DNA of 64,000 bases from JBFMAI01 sp040755725 (GCA_040755725.1 JBFMAI010000036.1:1-64000); one strand, 5' to 3'; counted from the stretch's first letter, positions 24,139-32,456 are shown. The notes: generated by a model from the sequence alone, not told the origin. Numbers and translations are program-made.

Positions 24139-25158
24139 TCAATCCAGCTTGAGTCCCGCGACGAATTGCAGGGCCGCCGGCAGGACGCGGGCGGTGATGT
24201 CGGGGATGGTGCCCGAGAGGCGGGCGCCGGCGCTGGCGTGGTGGCCGCCGCCGCCGAATTGCCCGGCCAATTCGAGGATCGACACGCCGCGCTCGCCGCG
24301 GAAGTTCATCCGCACCTTGCCGGGCTCGCCCTCGGTGAACAGGATGGCCACCGCGATGCCCTCGATGGAGCGGGGAATCTCGACCTGGTCGTCGATGTCG
24401 GCGGCGGTGCAGCCGGTGGCGCTGATCTCGTTGTAGGTCGCCGTACTCCAGGCCAGCCGGCCGTCTTCGCTGACGTGGGTGTTGCGGTAGATGAGGCCGA
24501 GGAGCTCGAACTCGCCGCGGCTGTGGCTGCGGTGCAGGCGTTCGCAGACGTCGGCGATCCGGGCCCCGGCGCGGGCCAGCTCGTAGCCGGCAGCGAGCGA
24601 CGACGGCCCGGTGTTGGAGAGCGAGAAGCCCTGCGTGTCGGTGTGGATGCCGGCGTACAGCAACGTGGCGATCGTCGGCGTGATGCGGCAGCCGAGCTCG
24701 CGCAGCAGCGCGTACACCAGCTCCGACGTGCTGCTGGCCTGGTCCACGATCCAGTTCCAGCGGCCGAAGCGTGTGTTCGTCGCGTGGTGGTCGATGTTGA
24801 GGATCGGAATCCGCGTCAGCGCCGTCAGGTGGTCCGCCTGATTCAGCCGCCGGTCCTTGGCCGTATCGACCGCGACGATCAGGTCGCAATGCTGCACGTC
24901 GGCGGCGTGGGCGGGCTTCAGCCCGGCGAAGTCCACGAGGAACTGAAGCTGGCGCGAGACGGTACCGCCGGGCAGCACGAGGTGCGGCGTCTGGCCCAGT
25001 TCGGGCAGCGCCAGCCACAGGGCGCCCATCGACGCCAGCGCGTCGGCATCGGGCGTGACGTGGCTGATGAGGACCGGCTCGCGGGCGGCCCGCAGGGCTT
25101 CACACACCTCGGCGGGCACGGCCATGGGGTCGGTCTCAGGAAGGGTCAGGGTCATCAT
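24139..25158 (-). CDS. nrnA: DHH-family phosphoesterase, NrnA-like
   Basis: A 339-residue DHH/DHHA1 phosphoesterase of the NrnA group, which degrades short oligoribonucleotides and dephosphorylates pAp. Motifs: SHVTPDADALAS near residue 32 (His and Asp metal ligands), the DHH-type NIDHHATNTRFG near 122, GIHTDTQGF near 168 and the DHHA1 motif GGGGHHASAG near 305. It overlaps the sat stop (ATGA) and is therefore translationally coupled to sulfate adenylyltransferase. Because pAp is a by-product of assimilatory sulfate reduction, the coupling makes pAp removal the likely job here. Confidence 0.9.
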   Translation of the reverse strand: MMTLTLPETDPMAVPAEVCEALRAAREPVLISHVTPDADALASMGALWLALPELGQTPHLVLPGGTVSRQLQFLVDFAGLKPAHAADVQHCDLIVAVDTAKDRRLNQADHLTALTRIPILNIDHHATNTRFGRWNWIVDQASSTSELVYALLRELGCRITPTIATLLYAGIHTDTQGFSLSNTGPSSLAAGYELARAGARIADVCERLHRSHSRGEFELLGLIYRNTHVSEDGRLAWSTATYNEISATGCTAADIDDQVEIPRSIEGIAVAILFTEGEPGKVRMNFRGERGVSILELAGQFGGGGHHASAGARLSGTIPDITARVLPAALQFVAGLKLD

Positions 25159-26321
25159 CGGGCTCGCATGGCCTCAATCAGAATGTCCGCGACCTCGGGC
25201 CGGGTGAACTCGACCGGCGGGCGCTCGCCGCGGGCCAGCATGTCGCGCACGGCGGTCCCGGACAGGAATACGCGGTCTTCCTTGGAGCTGTTGGTCGTCT
25301 TGTCGCTGGCCATCGCGCCGGACTTGCGGCACCAGAAGGTGTGCTCGAAGTTCAGGGGGGTGATGCCGACCGCCGCCGGATCGAGATCGTTGAAGATCCG
25401 CTGCGCGTCGTAGGTGCCGTAATAGTTGCCGACGCCGGCGTGGTCGCGGCCGACGATGAAGTGGGTGCAGCCGTAGTTCTTGCGGATCAGGGCGTGCAGG
25501 ACGGCCTCGCGCGGGCCGGCGTAGCGCATGGCGGCGGGCAGGACGGAGAGGAGGGTGTGCTTCGGGCTGTAGTACTTCTCCAGCAGAATGTCGTAGCACC
25601 GCATCCGCACGTCGGCGGGGATATCGCCCTTCTGGGTCTGCCCGACCAGGGGGTGAATCAGGAGCCCCTCGCAGATTTCGAGCGCGCATTTGGTGATGTA
25701 CTCGTGGGCGCGGTGGATCGGGTTGCGCGTTTGGAAGGCGACCACCGTCCGCCAGCCGCGCTGGCTGAACGCGGCCCGCGTCTGGGCCGGCGTCAGGCGG
25801 CGGTCCGCGAAGTCCGGCTCGTAGCGGGGGCAGACCACCTCCAGCGGCCCGGCCAGACACACGTCGCCCTGCTTCATCGTGACGGCGACGCCGGGATGCG
25901 CCGGATCGCTGGTGCGGAAGACCTTGTCCGCTTCCTTGGTCTTGTCGTGGCGGTACTTCTCGCGAACCTCCAGGATGGCGAGCAGCCGGTCGTGGTCGTC
26001 GAAGAGCGCGACCTTCTGTCCGCGCTCGATGCGTTGGGCCGCCGCGGCGTCGACCGGGCACGTGATCGGTACTGGCCACAAGGTGCCGTCGGCGAGCCGC
26101 ATTTCGTCGCAGGACCCGTGGAAGTCGGACTCGCCGACGAAGCCGGTGAGCGGGCTGAACGCGCCCACCGCCAGCAGCTCGAGATCGCACTGCTCGCGTT
26201 CGCCGAGGACGATCTTCGGCAGTTTTCGTGCGCCCTCCCGCAGGGCGGCGGCGCGTGCTTCGTCGACGATCAAGTTGACCAATTTGCCGCCGTGCGGCGG
26301 GATCAAGCCGTGTTCACCCAT
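25155..26321 (-). CDS. sat: Sulfate adenylyltransferase
   Basis: A 388-residue homo-oligomeric ATP sulfurylase that makes adenosine phosphosulfate from sulfate and ATP. The nucleotidyl-transfer motif QTRNPIHRAHEY is near residue 197, and GRDHAGVGNYYG near 285. The N-terminal PUA-like part has LLAVGAFSPLTGFVG. Length fits Sat rather than the CysN/CysD system, and no APS kinase domain is fused. GGAGA lies seven bases before the ATG. No APS reductase is in the window, so assimilatory or dissimilatory use cannot be decided from this gene; coupling to nrnA favours assimilation. Confidence 0.95.
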   Translation of the reverse strand: MGEHGLIPPHGGKLVNLIVDEARAAALREGARKLPKIVLGEREQCDLELLAVGAFSPLTGFVGESDFHGSCDEMRLADGTLWPVPITCPVDAAAAQRIERGQKVALFDDHDRLLAILEVREKYRHDKTKEADKVFRTSDPAHPGVAVTMKQGDVCLAGPLEVVCPRYEPDFADRRLTPAQTRAAFSQRGWRTVVAFQTRNPIHRAHEYITKCALEICEGLLIHPLVGQTQKGDIPADVRMRCYDILLEKYYSPKHTLLSVLPAAMRYAGPREAVLHALIRKNYGCTHFIVGRDHAGVGNYYGTYDAQRIFNDLDPAAVGITPLNFEHTFWCRKSGAMASDKTTNSSKEDRVFLSGTAVRDMLARGERPPVEFTRPEVADILIEAMRAR

Positions 26322-27026
26322 GCCGTTCTCCGGTCGCGGGCCTTCGGCGCCGGCCGGCCGAGTGTTCCGGCAGTTGTTGTCACACCGAGTCGGGCCGCGA
26401 AGTGAAATTATAGCTGTATGCCGCCGGTTGGGCGAATGGGCACGGCGGATCGAGGGAGCGTGAGGGAGAGCATCCGAACCGTGAGCGGGGGACTGCGGGC
26501 GTCTTGCCCGCAGATATGAGTGGCGACCGTGAGGAAGCGGAGCCGGCCGGCGCGCTGCGCGGACCCCGCGTTGGCGCTTGGGGCCCGCGCGCGCCGCTGC
26601 ACGGCAGCCGGCCGCGCTTCCTCACGGTCGCGGGCCGGTTCATGCCGATGGGCGCGTCCTGGACGGTCCCGCCGGCGGTTGACGTCTTGTGTCGTCCTCC
26701 GTCGCAGGCGCCGGGCCGGCATTTACGATATTCACGTACCCATTTGTGTTTTAGGCCCCTCGGCCCGCCAGATTCAAGAGGGTCTTTGCCGGGATTGCGG
26801 TTCGGCGGGTGGCGTTTGCGCGTCCTTGGCCCGACATGCTGTGTGCGCGGATCCCGGCCCGGCCGCCAAGAGACGACCACGCCCCCCCCGCCAGCGTTGT
26901 CCGCGCTGGGGCGCTCAGGCTTGGCGAGTCGCCCCGAACGTCGGCAGCAAGTTCGGCCGACGCCAGAAGTCGTTTCTCGGACCCCGGGTTGGGGCGCCGG
27001 GGGTCAGAGCACCAGGGGCCGTCTGT
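26322..27026. other. Spacer between sat and the TPR gene
   Basis: About 700 bp with no supportable gene. It holds the 17-bp inverted repeat at 26523/26615 and low-complexity C-rich sequence around 26880. The promoter for the TPR gene is at the right end. Divergent reading frames here are translated repeats. Confidence 0.5.
26523..26631. repeat. 17-bp perfect inverted repeat, 75-bp loop
   Basis: GCGACCGTGAGGAAGCG at 26523-26539 is the exact reverse complement of 26615-26631. The core is the same CTCACGGTCGC phrase seen at 22944-22969, so two copies of a dispersed repeat have inserted or arranged head to head. Confidence 0.8.
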
Positions 27027-27055
27027 TTGACCCGTGCAAAATCGGGGCCTAGGAT
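27027..27055 (+). promoter_or_regulatory. Sigma-70-type promoter for TPR/nadD genes
   Basis: TTGACC at 27027-27032, exactly 17 bases of spacer, and TAGGAT at 27050-27055. It is followed about 90 bases later by the TPR gene start. Confidence 0.55.
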
Positions 27056-27146
27056 TTCATGCGATACGGCGTTGTGGCCGGTCGCTGGGAATCTGTGCAG
27101 CAAGTTCCGCACCTAAGAGCAGGTGCGCGTGGGGACTGTGTACCGG

Positions 27147-27851
27147 ATGGCCGGCGGTTCCGTCGGCAAGGTGCCGCACGTGACGTACGACGCGACCGTC
27201 GAGCGAATCCTGCGACGCGTGGTTCCCGGCCTGCCGGTTGAACGGTCCATTCTGGACCAGCTCGTCACCCAACGCCCTCCCCCCGAAGCGCTGGTCAGCC
27301 TGCTGTCAGCCGCCGACCCGGCGGTCGTCCGGGCAGCCGTCCTGTACCTGGGACTTTACGGGACCCAACGGGACGCCCCGGTACTCGTGCTGTGTCTACA
27401 CCACGATGACGCCGGCGTAGTAAAACTGGCCGAGCACTGCGTCTGGGCGCTGTGGCTGCGGGGTGGGAGTGCTGAGAGTAATCGGACCCTGGCGGCTGCG
27501 GTGGATGAAATCCGCCGTGGTCGTCACGCGGTGGCCGAGCGCCGCCTGCGACTGCTCGTGGAGCGCGAGCCTTCGTTCGCCGAGGCCCATTTTCAGCGAG
27601 GCTTGGCGCTGTGCTCCCTGGAGCGTCCGGCCGACGCGGCCCGTTGCCTGCTGGAAGCCGTGCGGCTGAATCCCTACCATTTCGGGGCGGCCGCCACGCT
27701 CGGGCACACCTGCGTTGAGCAGGGCGACCTGCACGCGGCCGTCCGCTGGTACCGTCAGGCGCTGCGCATTCATCCGCGGCTGGAGGACATCCCCGCCGCG
27801 CTGCGCGAAGTGGAGGCCATCCTCGGCGACGAGCTTGCGGGCGGCGACTGA
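27147..27851 (+). CDS. HEAT/TPR repeat protein
   Basis: A 234-residue protein of helical repeats. The first half (about residues 35-115) reads like HEAT-type helices (ALVSLLSAADPAVVRAAVLYLG), and the second half has tetratricopeptide units (FAEAHFQRGLALCSLERPADA, then AAATLGHTCVEQGDLHAAVRW). Such proteins mediate protein-protein contacts. The start is uncertain: ATG 27147 or GTG 27123; neither has a strong ribosome site. It is followed 24 bases later by nadD, so the two are likely cotranscribed. Partner proteins are unknown. Confidence 0.75.
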   Translation: MAGGSVGKVPHVTYDATVERILRRVVPGLPVERSILDQLVTQRPPPEALVSLLSAADPAVVRAAVLYLGLYGTQRDAPVLVLCLHHDDAGVVKLAEHCVWALWLRGGSAESNRTLAAAVDEIRRGRHAVAERRLRLLVEREPSFAEAHFQRGLALCSLERPADAARCLLEAVRLNPYHFGAAATLGHTCVEQGDLHAAVRWYRQALRIHPRLEDIPAALREVEAILGDELAGGD

Positions 27852-27875
27852 CGCGAGGGCCAAGGAAGGGCAGCG

Positions 27876-28493
27876 TTGGACCGCATCCTCCTTTTCGGCG
27901 GCTCGTTCAACCCCATCCATCACGGACACCTGATCGTGTGCCGCGCCGTCGCGGAGCGCCTGGCGTGCGCGCGGACCCTCCTCATCCCCAGCGCCCGGCC
28001 GCCGCACAAGCCGGAGCACGCGCTGCCGGCGGCGGCGGACCGCGTGGCCATGTGCCGACTGGCAACAGAGGGGGACGCCGCATTCGAGGTCAGCGATTGG
28101 GAGACGCGGCAGAGCGGCCCGAACTTTACGCTGCACACGGTGGAGCACTTCGCGGGGGAGCTGGGGCCGGGGGCGGCTCTGCACTGGCTGATCGGGATGG
28201 ACAGCCTGCACGAGCTGGCCGCGTGGTACCGGGCCGCCGAACTGGTCGAGGCCTGCACGATCGTGACGGCGGCGCGGCCCGGCTTTGACCCGCCGGCCCG
28301 GTCGGTGCTGAGCCGCTGCTTCACGCCGGCCCAGGCGGACAAGCTGCTCGCGCATGTTGTTGATAGTCCGCGCATTGACATTGCCAGCACGGACATTCGC
28401 TCGCGGGCGTCGGCGGGGCTCAGCATCCGCTACCTCGTGCCGGAGGCCGTGCGCCAGTACATCGCCGAGCGCGGTTTGTATCGCGGGGGCTGA
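27876..28493 (+). CDS. nadD: Nicotinate-nucleotide adenylyltransferase
   Basis: A 205-residue nucleotidyltransferase that makes nicotinate adenine dinucleotide in NAD synthesis. The nucleotidyl-transfer signature LLFGGSFNPIHHGHL is at residues 5-19, with the HxGH active-site pair; later motifs are LIPSARPPHK, WLIGMDSLHEL and IASTDIRSRAS, the ISSTxxR-type substrate loop. Start is TTG, supported by AAGGAAGGG about six bases upstream. Alternative ATGs are far downstream and would remove the HxGH motif. Following the TPR gene at 24 bases, it shares the promoter at 27027. Confidence 0.95.
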   Translation: MDRILLFGGSFNPIHHGHLIVCRAVAERLACARTLLIPSARPPHKPEHALPAAADRVAMCRLATEGDAAFEVSDWETRQSGPNFTLHTVEHFAGELGPGAALHWLIGMDSLHELAAWYRAAELVEACTIVTAARPGFDPPARSVLSRCFTPAQADKLLAHVVDSPRIDIASTDIRSRASAGLSIRYLVPEAVRQYIAERGLYRGG

Positions 28494-28550
28494 GTCCGGG
28501 CGGAGCGTCCCCGGAGGGCGCACGCCGACGGGGGATTGTCGGGTCGGTTT

Positions 28551-28580
28551 TTGACCGTTCGCGCCTGGCGCGGATAATAC
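28551..28580 (+). promoter_or_regulatory. Promoter with palindromic operator for the zinc operon
   Basis: TTGACC (28551-28556) and GATAAT or TAATAC (28573-28580) give a spacer of 16 or 18 bases. The spacer contains a perfect palindrome, CGCGCC-T-GGCGCG at 28560-28572. Downstream, TAATAC is repeated after TTCG. An operator inside the spacer is the expected place for an autoregulating ribbon-helix-helix repressor. Confidence 0.55.
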
Positions 28581-28652
28581 TTCGTAATACAATAGTGGTA
28601 GGGCTGCGGGTTGCGTTGGCAGCCGAACGTGATCGGTGCCCGGAGACAAGAC

Positions 28653-28964
28653 GTGTCGAACGTCAAGCCCATGGAAAGCGTCATCACCTTCAAGGCTGAC
28701 GCTTCGTTGATGGAGGCGCTGCGGAGCATCCCGAATCGCTCCGAGTTCATCCGGGCCGCGATCCTGGCGGCCTTGGACAACCACTGTCCGCTCTGCGGCG
28801 GCACGGGCGTGCTGACGCCGCACCAGAAGACGCACTGGGAGGTGTTTGCTCAGCACCACCCGTTGCGGGAATGCTCGGACTGCCACGAAGTGCACCTGGT
28901 TTGCGAGCAGGTGCCGCCGGCCACGTCGTCCGCGGCGGCCGACACCGCGGACGGAGATCGCTGA
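28653..28964 (+). CDS. Ribbon-helix-helix / zinc-ribbon protein, putative zinc-operon regulator
   Basis: A 103-residue protein. Residues about 5-45 (MESVITFKADASLMEALRSI, then RSEFIRAAILAAL) look like a CopG-type ribbon-helix-helix DNA-binding domain. The rest is a small metal site: CPLCGGTG, a His-rich middle (PHQKTHWEVFAQHHP) and CSDCHEVHLVC. Two Cys pairs and several His residues could bind zinc. GTG 28653 is preferred because GGAGA lies seven bases upstream; the longer frame has none. Its stop is 24 bases before znuA. Metal-responsive control of the operon is inference, but domain content, location and the promoter palindrome agree. Confidence 0.75.
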   Translation: MSNVKPMESVITFKADASLMEALRSIPNRSEFIRAAILAALDNHCPLCGGTGVLTPHQKTHWEVFAQHHPLRECSDCHEVHLVCEQVPPATSSAAADTADGDR

Positions 28965-28988
28965 GTGCGGCGCCCCGGAGACAGACCG

Positions 28989-29951
28989 ATGTGGTACCGG
29001 CTGTTTGGGAACACGTTGCTTTGCGGGGCCTGGGTTGTGGGGACGGTCGCGGCCCAGCCCGCCAACGCACCGCCCGAGAAGCTCACCGTCGCCGTCAGCA
29101 TCCTGCCGCAGGCGCACTTCGTCGAGCGCGTTGGCGGCGAACGCGTGCGAGCGGTTGTGCTCGTCGGCCCGGGGCAGTCGCCGCACGCTTACGAGCCGAC
29201 GCCGAAACAGGTCGCGGAACTGGCCGGTGCCCGGGCGTATTTCACGATCGGCGTGGAGTTTGAGCGCGGTTTGTTGCCGCGGCTGCGCTCGTCCTTCCCG
29301 AAACTCCGCGTCGTGGACACCCGCACCGGGGTGCCGCTGCGGACCATGACGGGGGCCGAGGCCGTCGCCGAGTGCGACCACGGACACGACCACGGACGCC
29401 ACGATCACCAAGGTACGCCCGATCCGCACATTTGGCTGTCGCCGCGACTCGTTAAGATCCAAGCTCAAACCATCTGCGACGCGCTGGCCGACCTCGATCC
29501 GGCCGGCGCGGAGACCTATCGGCGGAACCTGGCGGCTTTTCAGACGGACTTGGATCGGCTGCACGACCTCCTGGAGGTCGCCCTTGCCGGCCTGAAAGGC
29601 CGGGAAGTGTTCGTGTTTCACCCCGCGTTTGGGTACTTCCTGGACGAGTTCGGATTAAAGCAGGTACCGGTTGAGATCGAGGGGAAGGAGCCGACGGCCC
29701 GGCAACTGGCCACGGTTATCGAACGGGCCAAGGCTGCCGGCGTCCGCGTCATCTTCGTGCAGCCGCAGTTCTCGCGTAAGAGCGCCGAGGCGGTGGCCGA
29801 GGCGATCGGCGGCGTGGTGGTGCCGCTGGACCCGCTGGCCCGCGAGTTCACCGCCAACCTGGAGGAGATGGCGGCGAAGATTCGAGCCAAGTTTGCCGCG
29901 GCGCCTGCGGCGCCGGGGGAGGGCACCAAACCCAAGGACCCCACGCCGTGA
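28989..29951 (+). CDS. znuA: Zinc ABC transporter substrate-binding protein
   Basis: A 320-residue periplasmic binding protein of the cluster 9 (TroA/ZnuA) class. A signal segment precedes LTVAVSILPQAHFVERVGG; metal ligands include SPHAYEPTPKQ, the HP in FVFHPAFGYF and the C-terminal DPL. The flexible His/Asp loop CDHGHDHGRHDHQG before DPHIWLSP is typical of zinc-specific members. ATG 28989 follows GGAGA at seven bases; the 8-codon longer frame is less likely. It is the second gene of the operon and overlaps znuC by four bases. Confidence 0.93.
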   Translation: MWYRLFGNTLLCGAWVVGTVAAQPANAPPEKLTVAVSILPQAHFVERVGGERVRAVVLVGPGQSPHAYEPTPKQVAELAGARAYFTIGVEFERGLLPRLRSSFPKLRVVDTRTGVPLRTMTGAEAVAECDHGHDHGRHDHQGTPDPHIWLSPRLVKIQAQTICDALADLDPAGAETYRRNLAAFQTDLDRLHDLLEVALAGLKGREVFVFHPAFGYFLDEFGLKQVPVEIEGKEPTARQLATVIERAKAAGVRVIFVQPQFSRKSAEAVAEAIGGVVVPLDPLAREFTANLEEMAAKIRAKFAAAPAAPGEGTKPKDPTP

Positions 29952-30679
29952 CGGCTGAACCGATCATCGAGATCCGCGACCTGAGCTTCGCATTCGGCAC
30001 GACGCCGGTGTTGGAAGACGTCAACCTCACGATCCGACGCGGGGACTACGTGTGCATGGTGGGGCCGAACGGCGGCGGCAAGACGACGCTGCTGCGGCTG
30101 ATCCTGGGGTTGCTGACGCCGACGCGCGGCACGGTGCGGGTGTTCGGCACGTCGCCGGTGGAGGCCCGCCGGCGGATCGGTTACATGCCGCAGCACGCCC
30201 AACTCGACCCGCAGTTTCCGGTGCGCGTGCGCGACGTGGTACTCATGGGCCGACTGCGCAACGCGCGACTGGGGCCGTTCGGCGGCGACGACCGCGCCAA
30301 GGCTGCGGCCGCTCTGGCAGAAGTCGGGCTGGCGGATTACGCGAAGCGGCCGTTCTCGGCGCTCTCCGGCGGGCAGCGGCAGCGTGTGCTGATTGCCCGC
30401 GCTTTGGCGTGCGAGCCCGAACTGCTGCTGCTGGATGAGCCGACGGCCAACCTCGACCCGCTGGTACAGGACGAGATGAACGACTTGCTGCGCGAGCTGA
30501 ATCGCCGGCTGACGGTCATTCTGGTGTCGCACGACGTCGGCTTCGTGGCCCAACAGGTGAAGACCGTGGTGTGTGTGAACCGCAACGTGCGGGTCCACGG
30601 GGCCGAGGCGATCACCGGCGATTCGATCCGCGCGCTGTATGGGCACGACGTGCAGCTTGTACACCATCGGCACGAATGA
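29948..30679 (+). CDS. znuC: Zinc ABC transporter ATP-binding protein
   Basis: A 243-residue ATPase that powers zinc import with ZnuA and ZnuB. Walker A GPNGGGKTT, signature LSGGQRQRV, Walker B LLLLDEPTANLD and switch His in LVSHDVGF are all present. The GTG start overlaps the znuA stop (GTGA). Its C-terminus ends in a His-rich tail (HHRHE). The array of heptamer words begins on its last codons, so the element extends into the coding sequence. Confidence 0.93.
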   Translation: MTAEPIIEIRDLSFAFGTTPVLEDVNLTIRRGDYVCMVGPNGGGKTTLLRLILGLLTPTRGTVRVFGTSPVEARRRIGYMPQHAQLDPQFPVRVRDVVLMGRLRNARLGPFGGDDRAKAAAALAEVGLADYAKRPFSALSGGQRQRVLIARALACEPELLLLDEPTANLDPLVQDEMNDLLRELNRRLTVILVSHDVGFVAQQVKTVVCVNRNVRVHGAEAITGDSIRALYGHDVQLVHHRHE

Positions 30680-30837
30680 AGAATGGCAAATGAAGAATAG
30701 CAAATGAGAAACGAGCGACTCCAGAATCGGCGCCGGACACTTGGCCCCGCAGGGGGCTCCGGGCCCGAACGCGCCGGCGCCTTCCATCCGCCAGTCCGCA
30801 TTTTTCATTGGCTATTTTTCATTCTTCGTTCTTGTTG
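30675..30837. repeat. Inverted heptamer-word element between znuC and znuB
   Basis: Left arm 30675-30716: six contiguous 7-base words, five of them beginning AAT (for example AATGAAG, AATAGCA). Right arm 30796-30830: five words that are reverse complements of the same class, ending ATT (for example TTTCATT, GGCTATT), with a possible sixth to 30837. About 80 GC-rich bases lie between. The arms are AT-rich in a very GC-rich genome. Transcribed, they would pair imperfectly into a long hairpin between two cotranscribed genes. Confidence 0.85.
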
Positions 30838-30846
30838 AGGTCTGCC

Positions 30847-31701
30847 GTGCTGGAGTTCTTCCACGCCCTGCCGCGGTACGAGTTTCTCCAGATCGCCCTG
30901 CTGTCGGGTGTTCTGGCCAGCGTCGCCTGCGGCGTCATCGGCAGCTACGTCGTGGTCCGGCGGATCAGCTACATGGCCGGCGGCATCGCCCACTGCGTGC
31001 TCGGCGGCATGGGCGCCGCCCGCTACCTCGCCGTCGTCCACGGCTGGACCTGGCTGCACCCGCTGTACGGAGCGGTGGCGGCAGCCTTGATCGCTGCGGT
31101 CGTAATCGGGCTGGTCAGCCTGCGGGCCAAGCAGCGCGAGGACACCGCCATCGGGGCCTTGTGGGCCATCGGCATGGCCCTGGGCGTGCTGTTCATCGCC
31201 CGCACGCCCGGCTATCAGGTCGAGCTGATGAGCTACCTCTTCGGCAACATCCTCATGGTCACGCGTGAGAGCCTGTGGTTGCTCGTCGGCCTGGACGTGG
31301 CGGTCATCGGCGTCGGGTTGCTGTTCTACAACCAGCTTCAGGCGGTGTGCTTCGACGACGAATTCGCCCGGCTACGCGGGGTCAATGTCGAGCTCTACTA
31401 CATTCTACTGCTGTGCCTGACGGCCCTGACGGTGGTGCTGCTGGTGAGCGTCGTCGGCATCGTGATGGTTATCGCATTGCTGACGCTGCCCGCCGCGATC
31501 GCCGGCCACTTCTGCAAGACGCTGGCGCAGATGATGTTCGGCTCAGCGGTCCTCAGCGTCCTGCTGATCGCGGCGGGACTGGCGGTGAGCTATGGACCCG
31601 ACCTGCCGCCGGGGGCGACCACGATCGTCCTGGCGGGGGCGGTGTATCTGCTGTTCATCGTGGCTTCGCGCCTGCCGCGTCGGCGCCGCCGACCGGCGTG
31701 A
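30847..31701 (+). CDS. znuB: Zinc ABC transporter permease
   Basis: A 284-residue polytopic permease of the ABC-3 family with eight to nine hydrophobic helices. The helix-loop GGIAHCVLGGMGAARYL in the first third and the segment ALLTLPAAIAGHF in the last third are typical of ZnuB-like permeases. A GTG start at 30847 follows GAGGT; an upstream in-frame ATG lies inside the inverted heptamer element and is rejected. It is the last gene of the zinc operon, separated from znuC by 167 bases. Confidence 0.9.
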   Translation: MLEFFHALPRYEFLQIALLSGVLASVACGVIGSYVVVRRISYMAGGIAHCVLGGMGAARYLAVVHGWTWLHPLYGAVAAALIAAVVIGLVSLRAKQREDTAIGALWAIGMALGVLFIARTPGYQVELMSYLFGNILMVTRESLWLLVGLDVAVIGVGLLFYNQLQAVCFDDEFARLRGVNVELYYILLLCLTALTVVLLVSVVGIVMVIALLTLPAAIAGHFCKTLAQMMFGSAVLSVLLIAAGLAVSYGPDLPPGATTIVLAGAVYLLFIVASRLPRRRRRPA

Positions 31702-31748
31702 CTGCTGGTGGGGATCGACGCTCGCCGCGTGTTTCGCAGCGGTCGCTT

Positions 31749-32456
31749 CTACTCACACGGGATCGACTGGCCACCGCCGGAGATCAGCAGGGCCACGAAC
31801 TCGTTGATTCCAATACGCCCGTTCTCCGGCGGACAACCCGGGTGCTTCAGCAGCCACGCCGGCCAGTTCGACAACGCCAGCACGTACGCGTTGATGTCGC
31901 CGAAGTCGATGAAAGCGTTGCAGTCCAGATCGCCTGGACAAGTGGTGACCATGGCGGACGTGCGAAACCACCACACCGGCCCGGGCGTTGATCCATACAT
32001 GTTCTTCGCCACGACCTGCCAGTAGTACGTCGTGTCGCGCTCGAGAACACTGAGTACCCAGTAGAAGTTGGGTGTGTTGCCAACATATGGTGGCGGGTTG
32101 CCCGTCCCGAAGTACACATCGTACGAAGCGGTTCGAGGAGCGTATGCCCACTGCAAGTCGACATTGGTCGCAACGCCTGTGGCCCCGTGCGCCGGAATGG
32201 GGTTGGAGGGCTCGCCCGGCGGCTCCCCGTCCCGGTTCAGATCGTTCGCCGAGTCGGCGTCCTCCCGCACGTCGGCGCCGGTCACCGGCAAGACCCCGTC
32301 GGGGGCCGGGGCGGCCCCGTGGTCTTGGGACACTGCACCGGGGACGGGGTCGTACAGGCCCTCTTGTGCCAGGCTGGGGGCGGTAGTCGCCTGGATCGCG
32401 ACCAGCACCACCAGCGCCAGTGTTGTGTCCGAACTCGCCGCGGGCCGCTGAGCCAC
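31749..32456 (-). CDS. Secreted Fn3-like protein with dockerin-like end
   Basis: A protein of about 235 residues with a signal-type hydrophobic segment (TLALVVLVAIQATTAPSLAQ), an acidic linker, then a fibronectin type III-like domain (GVATNVDLQWAYAP, YDVYFGTGNPP, TTYYWQVVAKNMYG) and one dockerin-like repeat CPGDLDCNAFIDFGDINAYV followed by a degenerate second (GRIGINEFVALL). The annotated GTG lacks a ribosome site. An ATG at 32488 with GGAGGG lies in another frame, so the true N-terminus may need a frameshift. Its job is unknown; the repeats resemble those of three other secreted proteins in this window. Confidence 0.7.
   Translation of the reverse strand: MAQRPAASSDTTLALVVLVAIQATTAPSLAQEGLYDPVPGAVSQDHGAAPAPDGVLPVTGADVREDADSANDLNRDGEPPGEPSNPIPAHGATGVATNVDLQWAYAPRTASYDVYFGTGNPPPYVGNTPNFYWVLSVLERDTTYYWQVVAKNMYGSTPGPVWWFRTSAMVTTCPGDLDCNAFIDFGDINAYVLALSNWPAWLLKHPGCPPENGRIGINEFVALLISGGGQSIPCE

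Noticed and set aside
27396..29621. 741-codon minus-strand frame
   Set aside because: Antisense shadow of the TPR, nadD, regulator and znuA genes in high-GC DNA.
30808..30846. Upstream ATG start for znuB
   Set aside because: It lies inside the heptamer element and lacks a ribosome site; GTG 30847 has GAGGT nearby and preserves the permease N-terminus.
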